A stretch of DNA of 64,000 nucleotides from Stercorarius parasiticus (GCA_013396915.1 VWZL01004335.1:62001-126000), one strand, 5' to 3'; shown: positions 12,464-26,200, counted from the first letter of the stretch. A program made the numbers and translations. The notes: generated by a model from the letters alone, not told the origin.

Positions 12464-14352
12464 TAAACTGATCACAGACAAGCATCTTTTATGTGTCCCC
12501 AGCAATTTATCAGGAAAATACAAAACACTATTTCGGCAAGCAAGGTATGAGAAGCTGTCTTCTCCTGTAGTTTAAAAATCCTTTCTGTACCCCAGTATTT
12601 CTGACTCTTTTTTTAAATTCACATCCCCCTTCACAGAGATGTACCCAGAGAAAGCTTTAGGCCCAGGAATCTTTGGTACATATTTCTTGGTTTAAGTTGC
12701 CAGCTCACATTTATGTGCTTCAACAAAACTCTAGTTTTACAGTTTTTGTGAAAACGTCACAGTGTTTGTACCCAGCCCTCACCTCTATGTGGTATGGCCT
12801 TGTGAGGTTTCAGCCCAAGTCTGCTATGGTAAAAGCATGGTTTGACTGCTGGATTACAGGGGAACATGAACCACCCTTCTAAGCTCTCTTTTGATGTTAG
12901 TGTCAGTAAAAGAAATATCATCGTGGGCCAAGTCCCCCATATCTCTTGAATTCTTGTCAAGTCAAAACCCAGCTCTGGTAGCAAATTTATTCTTCTTCCC
13001 AGGAAACCACATCCTGCAAGATGCTCTACTCCATGACCATGAGCAGAAAAACTCCGAAGCAAATGATTGAATCATATGGGTGGCACCAGTGACTGCTTGC
13101 TCTTTTCCAAAACAGTCTTCTTATCACCAACATTATCCAAGCTGAAGACCTGTGTTGACTTGAGTGTGTGTTTTTGTGGGCAGCACGGGTGGTCCAAATA
13201 CTCTACCTGGAGACTCCACTTAGAACAGGTTTCTCAAGGCATCCCATCAAAACCTTTACACTTAACTCCTCCCTGAGGGCTGCATATGAATGTTTTTTCC
13301 TGTTCTCCAATGAAAAAATGCCTTCTTGAATCTTTAATCAGCTGATATTATTATTGTTTCATATCTCCAGGAGAATGGAAAAGCCAATGGATATTTCCAC
13401 AATGAAAACTTAACTGAGGTTGTGAGAAATCTGTTTTCAGCTGGCACGGAGACCACATCCACCACTTTGCGCTGGGGCCTTCTGCTCATGATGAAATATC
13501 CTGAAATTCAGAGTAAGTGGAAAGTAGGCAATTAGTGGCTTCCTTCTCATCCGGTCTCCTCAAATGTGACTTCTCATTGAGCAGGGCTGAAAAAAAAGTG
13601 AATTCTCCACATCCCCCTATTCCCAGCAGGAAAAAGAGACATTCAAGTGATCTATCAATGTATGATCCCTATTCCTTTCACAGAAAAAGTACAAGAAGAG
13701 ACAGAACGAGTCATAGGGTCAAACACCCCACGAATCAAGCATCGAACTCAAATGCAGATGACTGTTGTTCATCAACAACAGATGATGATGTTCATGAAAT
13801 TCAAAGGTTTGCCGATATCCTGCCATTGAACTTACCTCATGAGACTACTGCAGATGTGACCCTCAAAGGTTATTTCATTCCCAAGGTGAGACAACTTCCA
13901 CACTACTTTTCTTCCCTCTGTCCCCAGTGTAACACATCTCCCTTTCAAGTCCTGCTTGCGTCCAAGGATGTTTGCTTACCCTGGGGTTCTCACAGCTACT
14001 TTGGCAGGATCTCCCCTATTAAAACAGGTATTTTGAGCTCCAACATTCGCCATCACTCTGATAGTGACAGCAGCACCATCCTCAGTGAAATAACTGCTCT
14101 GCCTTGGCTTGCAGGGAACCTACATTGTCCCCTTACTGGCCTCTGTCCTGTGAGACAAAACCCAGCGGGAGAAACCAGACATGTTCTGTCCTGAGCACTT
14201 TCTTGACGCCAATGGAAAATTTGTGAAGAAAGATGCTTTCATGCCTTTTTCAGCAGGTATCTTTCATTTTGTTTTTAGGGCTCTGAGGGGAACTAGACAT
14301 CTAAGACTCCTTTCCCACTGGAACTGGCCTCTCAGATTCTTCCCGGAGCTCA

Positions 14353-14380
14353 GCTCTCCTCTCCTCTCCTCGCCTCTCCT
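14353..14380 (+). repeat. Short CTCTC pentamer repeat
   Basis: About five imperfect units of ctctc(c/g) in the last intron of the P450 pseudogene, 65 bp before its final exon. Confidence 0.8.
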
Positions 14381-15558
14381 TTGAAAACAGCTCAAGAAGC
14401 AGCTCCCACTGACATTTTTATAGCCATCCTGCATTTTGTTTCAGAGCGGAGGACCTGTGCTGGAGAAACTCTTGCCAAAATGGAGCTCTTCCTCTTCTTC
14501 ACCAGTCTCCTGCAGAGGTTCACCTTCCACCCTCCCCCTGGAGTTTCCATCTCAGACCTGGACCTCTCTTCCTCCATCGGGATCACCATCCCCTCAGTGA
14601 TTCATGACGTCTGTGCAGTGCCACGTTCCTAGGGCTTTTCTCAGTCATCTCCTTTTCCTGAAACACCCAGATGAAATATCTGTGTCTCTAGTCCCACGTG
14701 GGAAGTTTGGTACTTCTGAATCCAGCAGGGAATTTTTAGCCCAAGCGCACCTTGACTCATAGCCAGAGGTGTCTCTCCCACCGTTACAGCGGGTGGCAGT
14801 CCTGAATTTCATCCACCCCTTGGAAGGGAAGGTGATGGTCATTGTGAGAATGAATACCACAAGGGAGATAACGAAGTCCATTTCATTCTGTCCTTCCGTA
14901 CACCTTTGCCTGTTCCCCTTGATGAAAGAGACCAGGACCAGTCTCTGGGCCAAAACTCAAAAGGTTCTGCACTGATCTACACACACTCACACGCAAAAAC
15001 CCAAGAGCTTTCACCTTCCACACCTCCAGCACAGCTACATGCAAACTGCCTAGGGAAAATGGTCCATTATACAATTTATCCCTGCACCAGCGCCCTAAAT
15101 GCACACACACACAGAAGTATAACTTAATATCTCAACCTGAGACTAGGAAATGTAAGATGTTCACCCAATGCAGAACTGCAGTGCAGATGCATAGAGGGCT
15201 CTCAGGTGATGCCATGTGGCTATATGCTGTCTGGAAGTTAAAGTTAATTTAGTTTACTACAGAATAATGTGCATATTAATGATAAAAATTAAAGCACAGC
15301 AAAATAAAAAGTTCTTCATTTCAAATCAAACTGTTACCAATGTTGTCTTTTAAGCTGGAAAGATCTTTCACACCTGAAATGGCTTCTGGGGATGCATCCT
15401 TGACTGGAACACACAACCAGTTCTGTGCTCCCAGCAGGATCTGAGCAAACTATACTTCTGTGGCACCTCTTAGGCCTCTCCAACCTCTTTCTCGTACACC
15501 CCTGCTGTAGCTTTTTGGTCACAAGAACAAGTTGTCTTAGTCACAAGAAGTCTTCTTA

Positions 15559-16687
15559 GACTTTAGGCTTTCAATACTATCTACCATAAGATTCTCATAG
15601 ACAAGTTGTTGATATATGGGCTGAATGAGCAGAGAGTGAGGTGGGTTGAAAACTTGCTGAAAAGCCAGGCCCAGAGGCTAGTGATCAGTTGTGGGAAGAC
15701 CAGTTGGAAGCCAGTAACTAGTAAGGAACCCCAGGGGTCAATACTGAGTCCAGTCCTGTTTAATGTCTTCATTAATGATCTAGATGATGGGGCAGAATGT
15801 ACCCTCAGCAAGTTTGCTGATGACTCCAAACTGGGAGGGGTGGCTGACACACCAGAAGGGTGTGTCACCTCAATAGGTTGGAGAAATGGACCGACAGAAA
15901 CCTCATGAAGTCTAACAAGGAGAAGAGCAGAGTACTGCACCTGGGGAGGAACAACCTCAGGCACCAGTACATGCTAGGGTCCACTCACCTGGAAAGCAGA
16001 TTGACAGAAAAAGGCCTGGGTGTCCTGGTGGACACCAAGTTGAACATGAGGTAACAATGTACCATTGCCGCAAAGAAGGCTAATAGTATCTTGGACAGCA
16101 TTAGGAGGAGTATTGCTAGCAGATTGAGGGAGTTGATCCTTCCCCTTGGCTCAGCACTGGTGAGCCCACACCTGGAGTGCTGTGTCCAGTTCTGGGATTG
16201 CCAGTACAAAAAAGATACGGACATACTGGAGAGAGTCCAGCAAAGGACCACAAAGGTGCTGAAGGGACTGGAGCATCTCTTCTATGAGGAAACACTGAAA
16301 GAGCTGGGATTCTTTAGCCTAGAGAAGAGAAGGCTGAGGAGGATCTTATTAATACGTGTATAAACTCCCGGAGGAAGGGTACAAAGAAGACAGAGTCAGG
16401 CTGTTTTCAGTGGTGTTCAGTGACAGGACCAGAGCCCATGGGCATAAACTGAAACACAGGAGGTTCCCTCTGAACATCAGGAAACACTTTCTTACTGAAA
16501 GCCAGTAAGAGCACTGGCACAGGTTGCTCAGGGAGATCGTGGAGTCTCCCTCCTTGGGGATATTCAAAAGCTGTCTGGACATAGTCTAGGGCAACTGGCT
16601 GTTGGTGGCCCTGCTTGAGCAGGGACGTTGGACCAGGTAACTTCCAGAGGTCCTTCTCAACCTCAACCACTCTGTGATTCTGTGATT
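15559..16687 (+). mobile_element. CR1 LINE, about 1.1 kb with reverse transcriptase remnant
   Basis: The longest CR1 copy in the window. Its 5' part encodes the C-terminal half of the CR1 reverse transcriptase, readable over 15606-15908. The block around '[18 protein letters not shown]' is followed by the catalytic FADD stretch and '[12 protein letters not shown]'. The frame breaks near 15880 and continues in other frames through 'LERVQQR' and 'LEKRRLR' segments. It ends with 'ccactctgtgattctgtga'. It is 5' truncated, frameshifted and inactive. It fills most of the interval between the P450 pseudogene and the intact P450, so it inserted after the duplication or was part of the spacer. Confidence 0.9.
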
Positions 16688-17209
16688 TGAACTTCCCAAT
16701 GAATTCAATGGAAGTAAAGTTATACCAATTCCTAAGTGCTTTAAAAAAAACCAAATCTCTGTGCACTAATCACTTGGACATTGGCATTCTGATTTCAGTT
16801 CTCAGGGTATCGAGGCTGTGCCTGTGCTAATGACGAAAACATAATTAATCAGTAACCTGAAGAGAATGTGGAATTTATGATTTTTATAGCAAACATCGGG
16901 TTGATGACCTGTGGTTCTCCGTGTTCTTGGACTTTCATACTTGGACAGTGAGCTACACGCTCACCCAGTCACACATGCTTGGCTAGCGAATATTTACCTG
17001 CCTCTGTACTGTACTGAGGATTCATTAGCAAGCGCAGGGGAAAGACAACAAAACCAGTCACCAATTGCAAGCAAAATATATTCTTCACTGCGAAAGAAGT
17101 TTATGGACTAGCACAAACACCTCTCACGGAAAGTTTTTGCAGGAGGACAGAGATCCAGAGTCCACATTTTCTTTTTTCTCATCTGTAGGAAATATTTGGC
17201 TGAACAGAG

Positions 17210-20200
17210 ATGGAGTGGAGCAGCTGCGTTTCCATTGGTTTAGTGTTCATCCTGACTTTTCTCTCCATTTTGAAAGTGGGAGGTTTCTGGAATAACCACC
17301 GAAGAAAGAATTTCCCCCCAGGACCACGAGCACTACCTATCATTGGAAATCTGCATATATTTGATTTGAAGAGACCCTACAGGACTTATCTACAGGTAGT
17401 CATTACCTTTTCTATTGCTCCCATAATTGCATACATCACCAAACCCCATAGTCCAAGATGTCAGAGAGTTGCTCGTATTGCACGTAACATGTTGCATCCC
17501 CAGGTGACCCTTGGCAAGGGACAGGAGACTGTTATTTGAGCAGAAAACTTTGAATGCAGCGAGATCTGTTCTTTACCACAATACTTTCTCTGTGCAGCTT
17601 CATGCATCTAGGTTTCAGCCTTAAACAATTCTCAAATTAATAACAAGTGCTCACTTTATTTTTGTGGTATTTTGGAGAAAAGGGTAACTGAAGAAGGAGT
17701 GAGTTTTGCTATGTGGTCTAACTCCCTCCACATTCCGCTTACCCATGTATCTGGGGTTGCGACTGCAGCTTCCTGCCTTCACTGATTGACAGCCCTTCTC
17801 ATCTCCCTTTCCTCCTTTCTTTCCCGAAAGCTGAAGGAAAATATATACTCTTAATATTCAGGGCCCACAGTTGCCAGAATATACAGCAAAGATCTAAGCA
17901 AATCAAGGCAACAAATCTTTCATTTTTCTTCTAGTGCTTTCATTACCTAGTTTATTGTAGGACTTCCCTGAGTTTGAGTCAGAAGACTTCTGTGAACCTG
18001 CCCCTTCCTTAGAGTTTTTTCTACTTAGACATTGAAATTACACATCTTCCTTGCTGATGATTTTAAAAGGGATATTTTCACTTACATATCTGTATGTATC
18101 CACAAATCAAAAGACCAATCAGATGCAGTACCTGGAAAATCACTGCAGCTATCCAATGCAGTCTAATTGTGCTGGCAAAAGCAAGCTCCATCTGTTTTCA
18201 GGCCAACAGAACTAACACGTCTCTGCTGTAACTCAGTGAATCCATTCTAACAGAGGAGGTTGGTTCTCCAACTTGAGCTCAGCTCAAGGTTTAATATTGA
18301 AACATACTTAGTGCGTAAATGCAACTGGAGACCATACGCTCACCCTGAGCATCACCACTGCGAGCATTGGGAAGTCCTTACTGGAGAACACTCTTTGAAA
18401 AGATCATATTCTGCCACAGCTACAGCAGTCTGGGATAACAGTATCACCATCAAAGAACTACTTTAATTCAGACACATGTCACTGCTGCTTTGTTATTTCA
18501 TATAGTCAGCTGGACTTGCTTACCAGTTGCTGAACTTTTTGCATATCGATGCTAACTAGTTGACTTCTGTTTCTCTGTGTGAACACACTAGAAAATAAGC
18601 GCAGTCAGGAAAACCCCTTCCTATTGTCAGAAGAATCAGGAACATATTGAGTTATATGAAAACTACAAGCCAAAAAGGTACCAGCTTACGTCATACATTG
18701 TCTCTGAGACAGATTCAGGGTGGATGTAGTCATATAGAAAAAGTTGTTAGAATTTACCTAATGCTAGATCCTGGCCCAGAAACACTGTGGGTTTTATGCA
18801 ATAATGGTAGCAAAGGTTTGAGTAGGTTTAGCCTGTAAACAAAACAAACACAATGTCATAGAGATCAGTGTGAAAATATGAGTCAAAAATTGAATTTACA
18901 GGGGTTTCTGAGGAAAGACAGAGCTGTCAGCACAATCCTTGACTGACTTGGGGTTTCAGCTGTTAAAACTTCTGCTCGGTTCAGCACAATCAGACCCCAC
19001 TCCTGACTGTGCCATCATAATGTCTGGCACATTCACATTATTTACATCAATTCTCTTTCTCTGTACTTAGGAAAACATTTAACATTTTGGTAACTTAGAG
19101 GCAGGACAGGAAAATAAACAGCACTTATTTCTTGGGTGAATTATTGAAAGGGTGGTGAATTTCTTTGCAAGCTGTAACATCTGTAAATCATTCTTATCTT
19201 CTTCTGACAGCTGTCCAAAATATATGGTCCAGTCTTCAGTGTTCAGATGGGGCAAAGGAAAATAGTAGTGATTTCTGGGTACGAGACAGTGAAGGAAGCT
19301 CTTGTAAACCAGGCAGATGCATTTTCAGAGAGACCTAAAATCCCAATCTTTGAAGATTTGACCAGAGGAAATGGTAAGTAGAATCATAGAATTGTTAGAG
19401 TTGGAAGGGACCTTAAAGATCACCTCGTTCCAACCCCCCTGCCATGGGCAGGGACATCTCCCACTAGATCAGGTTGCTCAGAGCCCCGTCCAACCTGGCC
19501 TTAAAAACTTCCAGGGACGGGGCTTCCACCACCTCTCTGGGCAACCTGTGCCAGTGTCTCACCACCCTCATGGTGAAGAACGTCTTCCTAATGTCCAGTC
19601 TGAATCGTCCTATCTCTAGTTTTAATCCATTCCCTCTAGTCTTACCATTACCCAATATCTTAAAGTTGGTTTTATTTTTCCTTATCGGCTTGACTTATTC
19701 AAAATTTTTTAGACAAAGCAGAAGCTGCACATCACTTTGGATCAGAGATCACATACGCCATGGGAAATAGGGAGCAATTTCATTGCCTTCAGTGCATTTA
19801 TTCAAATTTGAAACTACTGACAGTGCCAACAAACAACTATAACAGCAATCACAGCAACAGATAATGGATAGCGTCCCACTTTCAGGATCTAGAACAGGGC
19901 ACACGTGACAGGGAATGCATTTCTAGCTCTCATGATATGGTTCTGGACTTGCATTCTTTGGGTTTATCACAGAATCTCCTTTTCCTAAAATGAGTATTAT
20001 ACCACTGTTTCTCATTTCAAGTGGTGAATAGTGCTTTTAAAATCTGAATGTGGCAACAGAATGGAACACATATGGAGTTTGGGATTTATTTTAATAAGGG
20101 AAATACTGTATACAGAGCAGGGTTTCCAAATGAGAATTTCACAACCACTCTTCATTCTAGTTTTGCATGAGAGTTTCATATTTACATCTCTAAAGACCCT

Positions 20201-23200
20201 TGGATAAATTCAGGAATAAGTCTGTGAACATTGTAAATGTTGCATCTTTTGATCATATTATTGCATGTAAGCTTTCTTTATACCTTATTTTTTTCCTTGA
20301 AAAAATATAACTAAAGTCATTAGTTACATGGTGCAACAATTTCAGTGAAAAAACTGATTGAGGAGGTTTTAAGATGCTACCTAAATTTTAAAGACATTTG
20401 TACCTAATCACATTTCTCCTGCGATCATCAGAGACACCAGATTTCAGTTCAATTCCACTTCTAAAGTATAACAACCAGTATTTTGAACTTGAATTTCCCT
20501 CTTTCTTTTAGTGGCAGGTGTCTCTCAGAGAAGTACATTCTTCTTATGATTTGATGAATACCTTTTAAATAGTTGGGAGGTTTTGTGTGTGCAATAAACC
20601 CATTGTTGAGGCCTGAAAATACTTAAGGGAAAGTTGTTTTTTTCCTCAGCCAGATGTAATTTAGCTTATTTTAAAGGTGACTGCTACTAAATATCTACAT
20701 TATTTGTGGACAAATTAGTTATTTAAAATCTTCTTCCACCTTGAAATGTTCTCTTTGTGTCAGGGATTGTTTTTGCTCATGGTGAAAACTGGAAGGTGAT
20801 GCGAAGATTTACTCTCACAACTCTACGAGACTTTGGAATGGGGAAAAAGGCCATTGAGGACCGCATTGTGGAGGAGTACGGGTACCTGGCAGACACCATC
20901 ATGTCACAAGAAGGTGGGTAGATGATTCATTCTTCAGACCTCTGAGGTTTTGTTCAAGTACCCAGAGGCTTGGGATTAACCTTCTCAACTTCAGACCTTT
21001 TTAAGAAATGTACTTCAGGCTGAATCAATTTGATGAATTTGTCTCCTCTGGCATTTTTGTGTCTTGGCATGGTAATGTAACATTGAATAATAATCAGTAA
21101 TAGTAATCAATCATAACAAATAAATAGCACTAATTAGTATTAAATTTACATTTACGAATTGCATCTATTGCCACAATGTAATATATTCTTTTATTCATCA
21201 TTTAGGAAAGCCCTTTGATGCTAGCAAAATAATTAATGGAGCAGTTGCTAACATAATTGTTTCAATATTACTTGGAAAACGATTTGACTACAAAGACTCC
21301 AGATTTGTGAGACTTCTACAACTGACCAATGAAAACATGAGGCTTGCTGGGAAACCTTTGGTTACGGTAAAGATAAATATTTTTGTGTTGCTGTTCCACT
21401 GGATACCATGGGAACATAGTAATGCTGGTAGTCAATTGTTTCTATTAAACAGAAAAATCTGAGGCTCTGAGACATAACAGGCTTACAAACACTTTCTGGG
21501 GCACAACAAAGCTTGAGAGGCAGTTTGGGAATCTTGAAGCCAACAGTCAAACCTCCGGTCTCTCAAAACCATACTTAAGCTATTGTTTGAAGAGTGCTAA
21601 ATCTGGATTTAAAAAAAACAGACTGCATAGTGCATGAACAGCAAGCTCAGCATGGCTGCCCGGGGAAGTGGTGGTGCTCAACAGGCTGCCCAGGGAAGTG
21701 GTGGAGTCATCATCCCTGGAGGTGTTTAAAAGATGGATAGGCATAGCGCTTAGAGATATGGTTTAGTGATGTTTTTTGTCAGAGTTATGTTGATGGCTGG
21801 ACTCAATGATCAATGATCTGAAAGGTCCCTTCCAACCTAGGCAATTCTATGATTCTATGATTCTATTACCCAAAAATATGGTTCACACGTATAAAGTGAC
21901 CAGGCAAAACAGTACACTCTCAGAATATGAGGCAGAGAGAAGCTATAGAGTATGTGGTCTACCTGTACAAGGTAACCCTGACACAAAATCTATTTTTCCA
22001 TGTTTCTAGTACACTAAAATCTCTCAATGAATAATAAATACTCTCTGATACTCGTGTCCAATGCTGCCACAAACCAGATTCACTTCTGTTCCTTTAGACT
22101 TTGAAAGAGGAAAAAAAAAAATGTAGCAGAAGAGCTGGCTAAAACAATAAAAAATTTGCTGGCCAACATTCAAATCTCCCTGGCGGCAAGTTGATGGTGT
22201 TTGTCATCTACACTACTCCTGCAAAATAGAAATTAGGGGCTGAGAGGTTTCCTTGTATTCAGTGCTCGTTGGTGGATTTTTGACCATGAATTTGTCCAAC
22301 TGCTCTTTCATGTTCTAAAGAACAAAATATTAATGTTAAGTCTTCGGTTTTGTATCTGCAAAACAGGTGCAATATTGTTAATTTGTTTCTGTAGTGTTTT
22401 CAGACATCTGGTGGGTAAATTCTCTCTAACATCTTCCACTCTTGTAGATGTACAACATCTTCCCATACCTTGGATTCTTCCTAAGGGCTAACAAGGCTCT
22501 TCTCAAAAACAGAGATGAATTCCATGCTTACGCACAAGTTACTTTTGTAGAACATCTCAAAACCCTGGACAAAAATGATCAAAGAAGTTTTATTGATGCT
22601 TTCCTGGTTAAACAGCAGGAGGTAACTGCGTCTTTTCCCACTTAATCCAAATGTTATGCTTAGACGAAGACATTCACCATTTCCTTTCAGTCCTTATAAT
22701 TATATTTCTCTAGGGAATCTAGCTTTGACGAAACACATATAACAAACTGGTAGACTTGAACAGACATTTGACTCTGCTGTAGTTCCAACCCTTTTAATCA
22801 GTAAACATTTATCTTTATGCTTTTCTTCAGACTGTATCAATATATTTACAGAGGCTGCATCTTTTTGTCTGCTTTCTCTGTTGTCATAGCCCTTATGACT
22901 CTTTCAAAAACATAATGCACCACAGAATAAAAGTTCTACCTAGGCTTTACTGGGATCCTTATCTTGGGCTTCTGATATATCTGGGTTACCTTCTTCATAG
23001 AGAAACCAGCTCTCCTTGCAGCTGGCCCCAGTAAATGCAGAGATCAAGTAAAACATAAAACCGATGTCAACACTCTTCTCCAGGTACAAGCCCAAAACTT
23101 TTATTTGTTTTTCACACTTTTTAAAAAAACAGGATTTATTTTTTAGTTAATATTTAGCTACGTAAATTGCGTTTTCCTGTGGAAAGCTATAAGTTTTGAT

Positions 23201-26200
23201 CCTTTTTTCTCAACCACTTCTTTCAGGAGAAATCCACTACCAATGGGTATTTCCATAATGCCAATTTGCTAAGCTTGGTGAGCAATTTGTTTACTGCTGG
23301 TGTTGAGACAATTTCCACCACACTAAACTGGAGCTTTCTGCTGATGCTAAAGTACCCTGAAATTCAGAGTAAGTGGTTTTACGACAGATGCCGTCACACT
23401 CAGTGCATTTGGAACTGAACAGGAACCTGGAGGGTCAACATGTCTGTTAATACGCTAAGTTACAAAAAGCCAAGATTTCCAGCTAATAATTGTCTAGGTA
23501 TCAGTGTGCCCTGTGCTTCAGACTCAGTGAGGGGCACACTAGCCAGCCTCCCAGTAGATTATAAACAGAGTTCATAGTCCTTGTCCTTCGCTCAGTAAAA
23601 TCTCATTAATTAAAAAGAAGAGTTGTCCTTGTTGGCCAATAAAATTGTTCCAGGTTTCCCTCAGAAACAGGCTGTTGATAAACGAAAGGCTTGTACAGAT
23701 GTTAAATGGGCTGTACCGAGGCTTTAAACACCAGAGAAGATTCAGGGAATTGCTCTTTGACACCTCCATTCCAGTTTTTGGTACAAGGTTGTTAGGAGTC
23801 AAGTTGGGGTTTTGAGACAGCTCCTGGTCAGAGCAAGAAACTTTAGTCAGAACAGAGAGCAGAAAATTACAAGTCTTTAGGTTTCTAATTGGTAAAGAAA
23901 TAATCAAACACTGTAGTTCTGTCCACCTCTCATTATTTCTGAAAGGAAAAAAAGATTTTGGGAGAACTTATGGTTTTCATTCAAGGTCTTTTGTACTTTA
24001 CATCAGTAAAGCACAGTATGTCTCCAGGATGAATGAGTCCTTGTCTCTTTCTTATAGTTGATTCTTTCCTCAGGAAAGGTCCAAGAAGAGATAGAGCAAG
24101 TGATAGGGTCAAACCCCCCACGGATCGAGCATCGAACTCAGATGCCATATACGGATGCTGTCATCCATGAAATTCAGAGGTTCGCTAATATCCTGCCATT
24201 GGATTTGCCTCATGAGACTGCTGCAGATGTCACTCTTAAAGGCTATTTCATTCCCAAGGTGAGATGCCTACGGGATTGTTTCTTTTAACATTTCTTCTTT
24301 CTCAAACCTGGTTAACGTGGTAAATGTGAACTCTCTAATGAAGTCACATAATAGCAGTCAGGATAATCTCTTTCTCCAGGCTGACAATCTTGAAGTCTTA
24401 TTGCCATTACCACCACCACAATATTTGTCCACGGATTAATTCCACTGTCTTATTTTGCAGGGAACCTACATCATCCCCTTACTGACCTCTGTCCTGCAAG
24501 ACAAATCGCAGTGGGAGAAACCAGACATGTTCTATCCTGAGCACTTTCTTGACGCTAATGGGAAATTTGTGAAGAAAGACGCTTTCATGCCTTTTTCAGC
24601 AGGTGCCTTCTGTTTTCCATTTACTTCTGTTGCAAGTACAGGTCTTAGACAAGAACTAACTGTACCAGTGTTTTTTTGTTACTGAAGCCTGGCCTCCACA
24701 CTATCTTTTTCATGCGACCATTTCACAACCCATATTCCACAGATTTCTCAATACACACCTCTGAAAAGAGATAAGACAAACATCTGCTAATTCCTCCCAC
24801 ACCTGGATGTTATTGGTTTCTCAGTTAGTATTCAATGATTATAAATGAGAATTTGTAATGCTTTCTTAAATAGGGGGGAGGTTTTCAGCAAATTCCATGA
24901 TGGTTTAGATAACACATTTCTGCATTATAATCTGTAGCCCACAACTGCTCTATGGCCTGGGCTTCTTTGTCTCTGACTCTTGCCATACCCAGCTGCATTG
25001 TCTCTGACCACACACAAAATGCACAAGAACGGTGGCTTCTGTGTCTTTCCTGGGGAACCTTGTTTCATTTTTGCACATCCCTTTTAAAAAGTCACAAATA
25101 ATGTCATCTGGGACAGAGACTTCATATACTGTGCCAACAAAGAGGAGTTGCCTTATATAAAAACCCCAAACTCTGTGTAAAATCAAAGGTTGCCTTTTAA
25201 GGCATCCACTAAGCGTGACATTCACCTAAGCTTACACACCTACACCATTTGCCAAAGCATGGGAGATTCCGACCCCCATGATGATTGCTCTTTCTCTGGC
25301 ATTTCTCCTGCTTTCCATGTTCTGTCATTGCTCAATTAATCATAGAATTATAGAATCATAGAATGGTTTGGGTTGGAAGGGACCTTAAAGATCATCTAGT
25401 TCCAACCCCCCTGCCCTGGGCAGGGACACCTCCCACTAAACCAGGCTGCTCAAAGCCCCATCCAGCCTGGCCTTGAACACCTCCAGGGAAGGGGGTGTTC
25501 CTATACATCAGTCTCTGGCTAATTTGTCTGTCATATCCACAACACTCTCCACTTTTTAGAGACCCTATTTGTGCGTTTTTAATTCAGCATCATATTTGAG
25601 TAAGGCTTTTTCTTTTCATGATCACCATCCAACATATAGTAAATAACTTTTTTCATAAAAGGGCTTATGATACTTCCAGTTCACAGGCTTTCTTTTTTCA
25701 GATTTATGGCTAGATGTCCTAGCTGAAAGCACATCCAGGGAGTGTCTAGTCTGGGTATTCCCTGGAGGGCTTACTTCACAGCACAGCCATGCAAACGCTC
25801 TACCGTTTTCTTTCTGTCACACAAGGGAGTTAAAATCATAGAATCATAGAATTGCTAGGTTGGAAGGGACCTTTTAGATCATCTAGTCTAATCATCAAGC
25901 TAACTCTGACAAAAACCATCACTAAACCATACCTTTATGCACTATGTCTACCCATCTTTTAAATACTTCCAGGAATGGTGCCTCAACCACTTCTCTGGGC
26001 AGCCTGTTCCAATGCTTAATAACCCTTTCAGTGTAACTGATATAAACCTTAGTTCAGGTTTTTGCTAGTTCTGGCCTTGAATCACCATGCTCTGATTAAG
26101 GCAGTTTACAAGCTGCTGAATCTGACCAGGATTGAGAAAAATTTATAGTCACAGTGCTTTTGAAGAAAGGCTTATATCAGGGGCTCCATAGAATAACTCC

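Larger units (their letters stand above)
8416..14632 (+). pseudogene. CYP2-type P450 pseudogene (CYP2K1-like), exons 2-9
   Basis: Eight exons match the intact copy downstream in order and phase: 8416-8578, 9950-10098, 11186-11346, 12009-12182, 13371-13512, 13684-13885, 14115-14256 and 14445-14632, all with GT/AG borders. Exons 2, 4, 5 and 6 are open and keep the I-helix AGTETT motif. Other exons carry disabling changes. Exon 3 has TGA at 9988-9990 in place of the Arg codon of WxxxR, Arg for the Trp of that motif, and a 1-bp deletion near 10026. Exon 7 has a 17-bp insertion near 13757-13781. Exon 8 has TGA at 14151-14153. The invariant Gly of the heme-binding FxxGxRxC is Glu at the exon 8/9 junction. 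No first exon is visible upstream. A functional P450 cannot be made from this copy. Splice sites and the terminal TAG survive, so decay looks fairly recent. A spliced noncoding transcript remains possible. Confidence 0.9.

Noticed and set aside
13517..14194. 225-codon plus-strand open frame
   Set aside because: It runs through intron 6, exon 7 in a shifted frame, the next intron and the start of exon 8 of the dead P450. It is open only because of the 17-bp insertion and has no homology of its own.
19371..19770. Extension of P450 exon 2 into longer frames
   Set aside because: The sequence after 19380 is CR1; the exon length (163 bp) and GTAAGT donor match the family when it ends at 19373.
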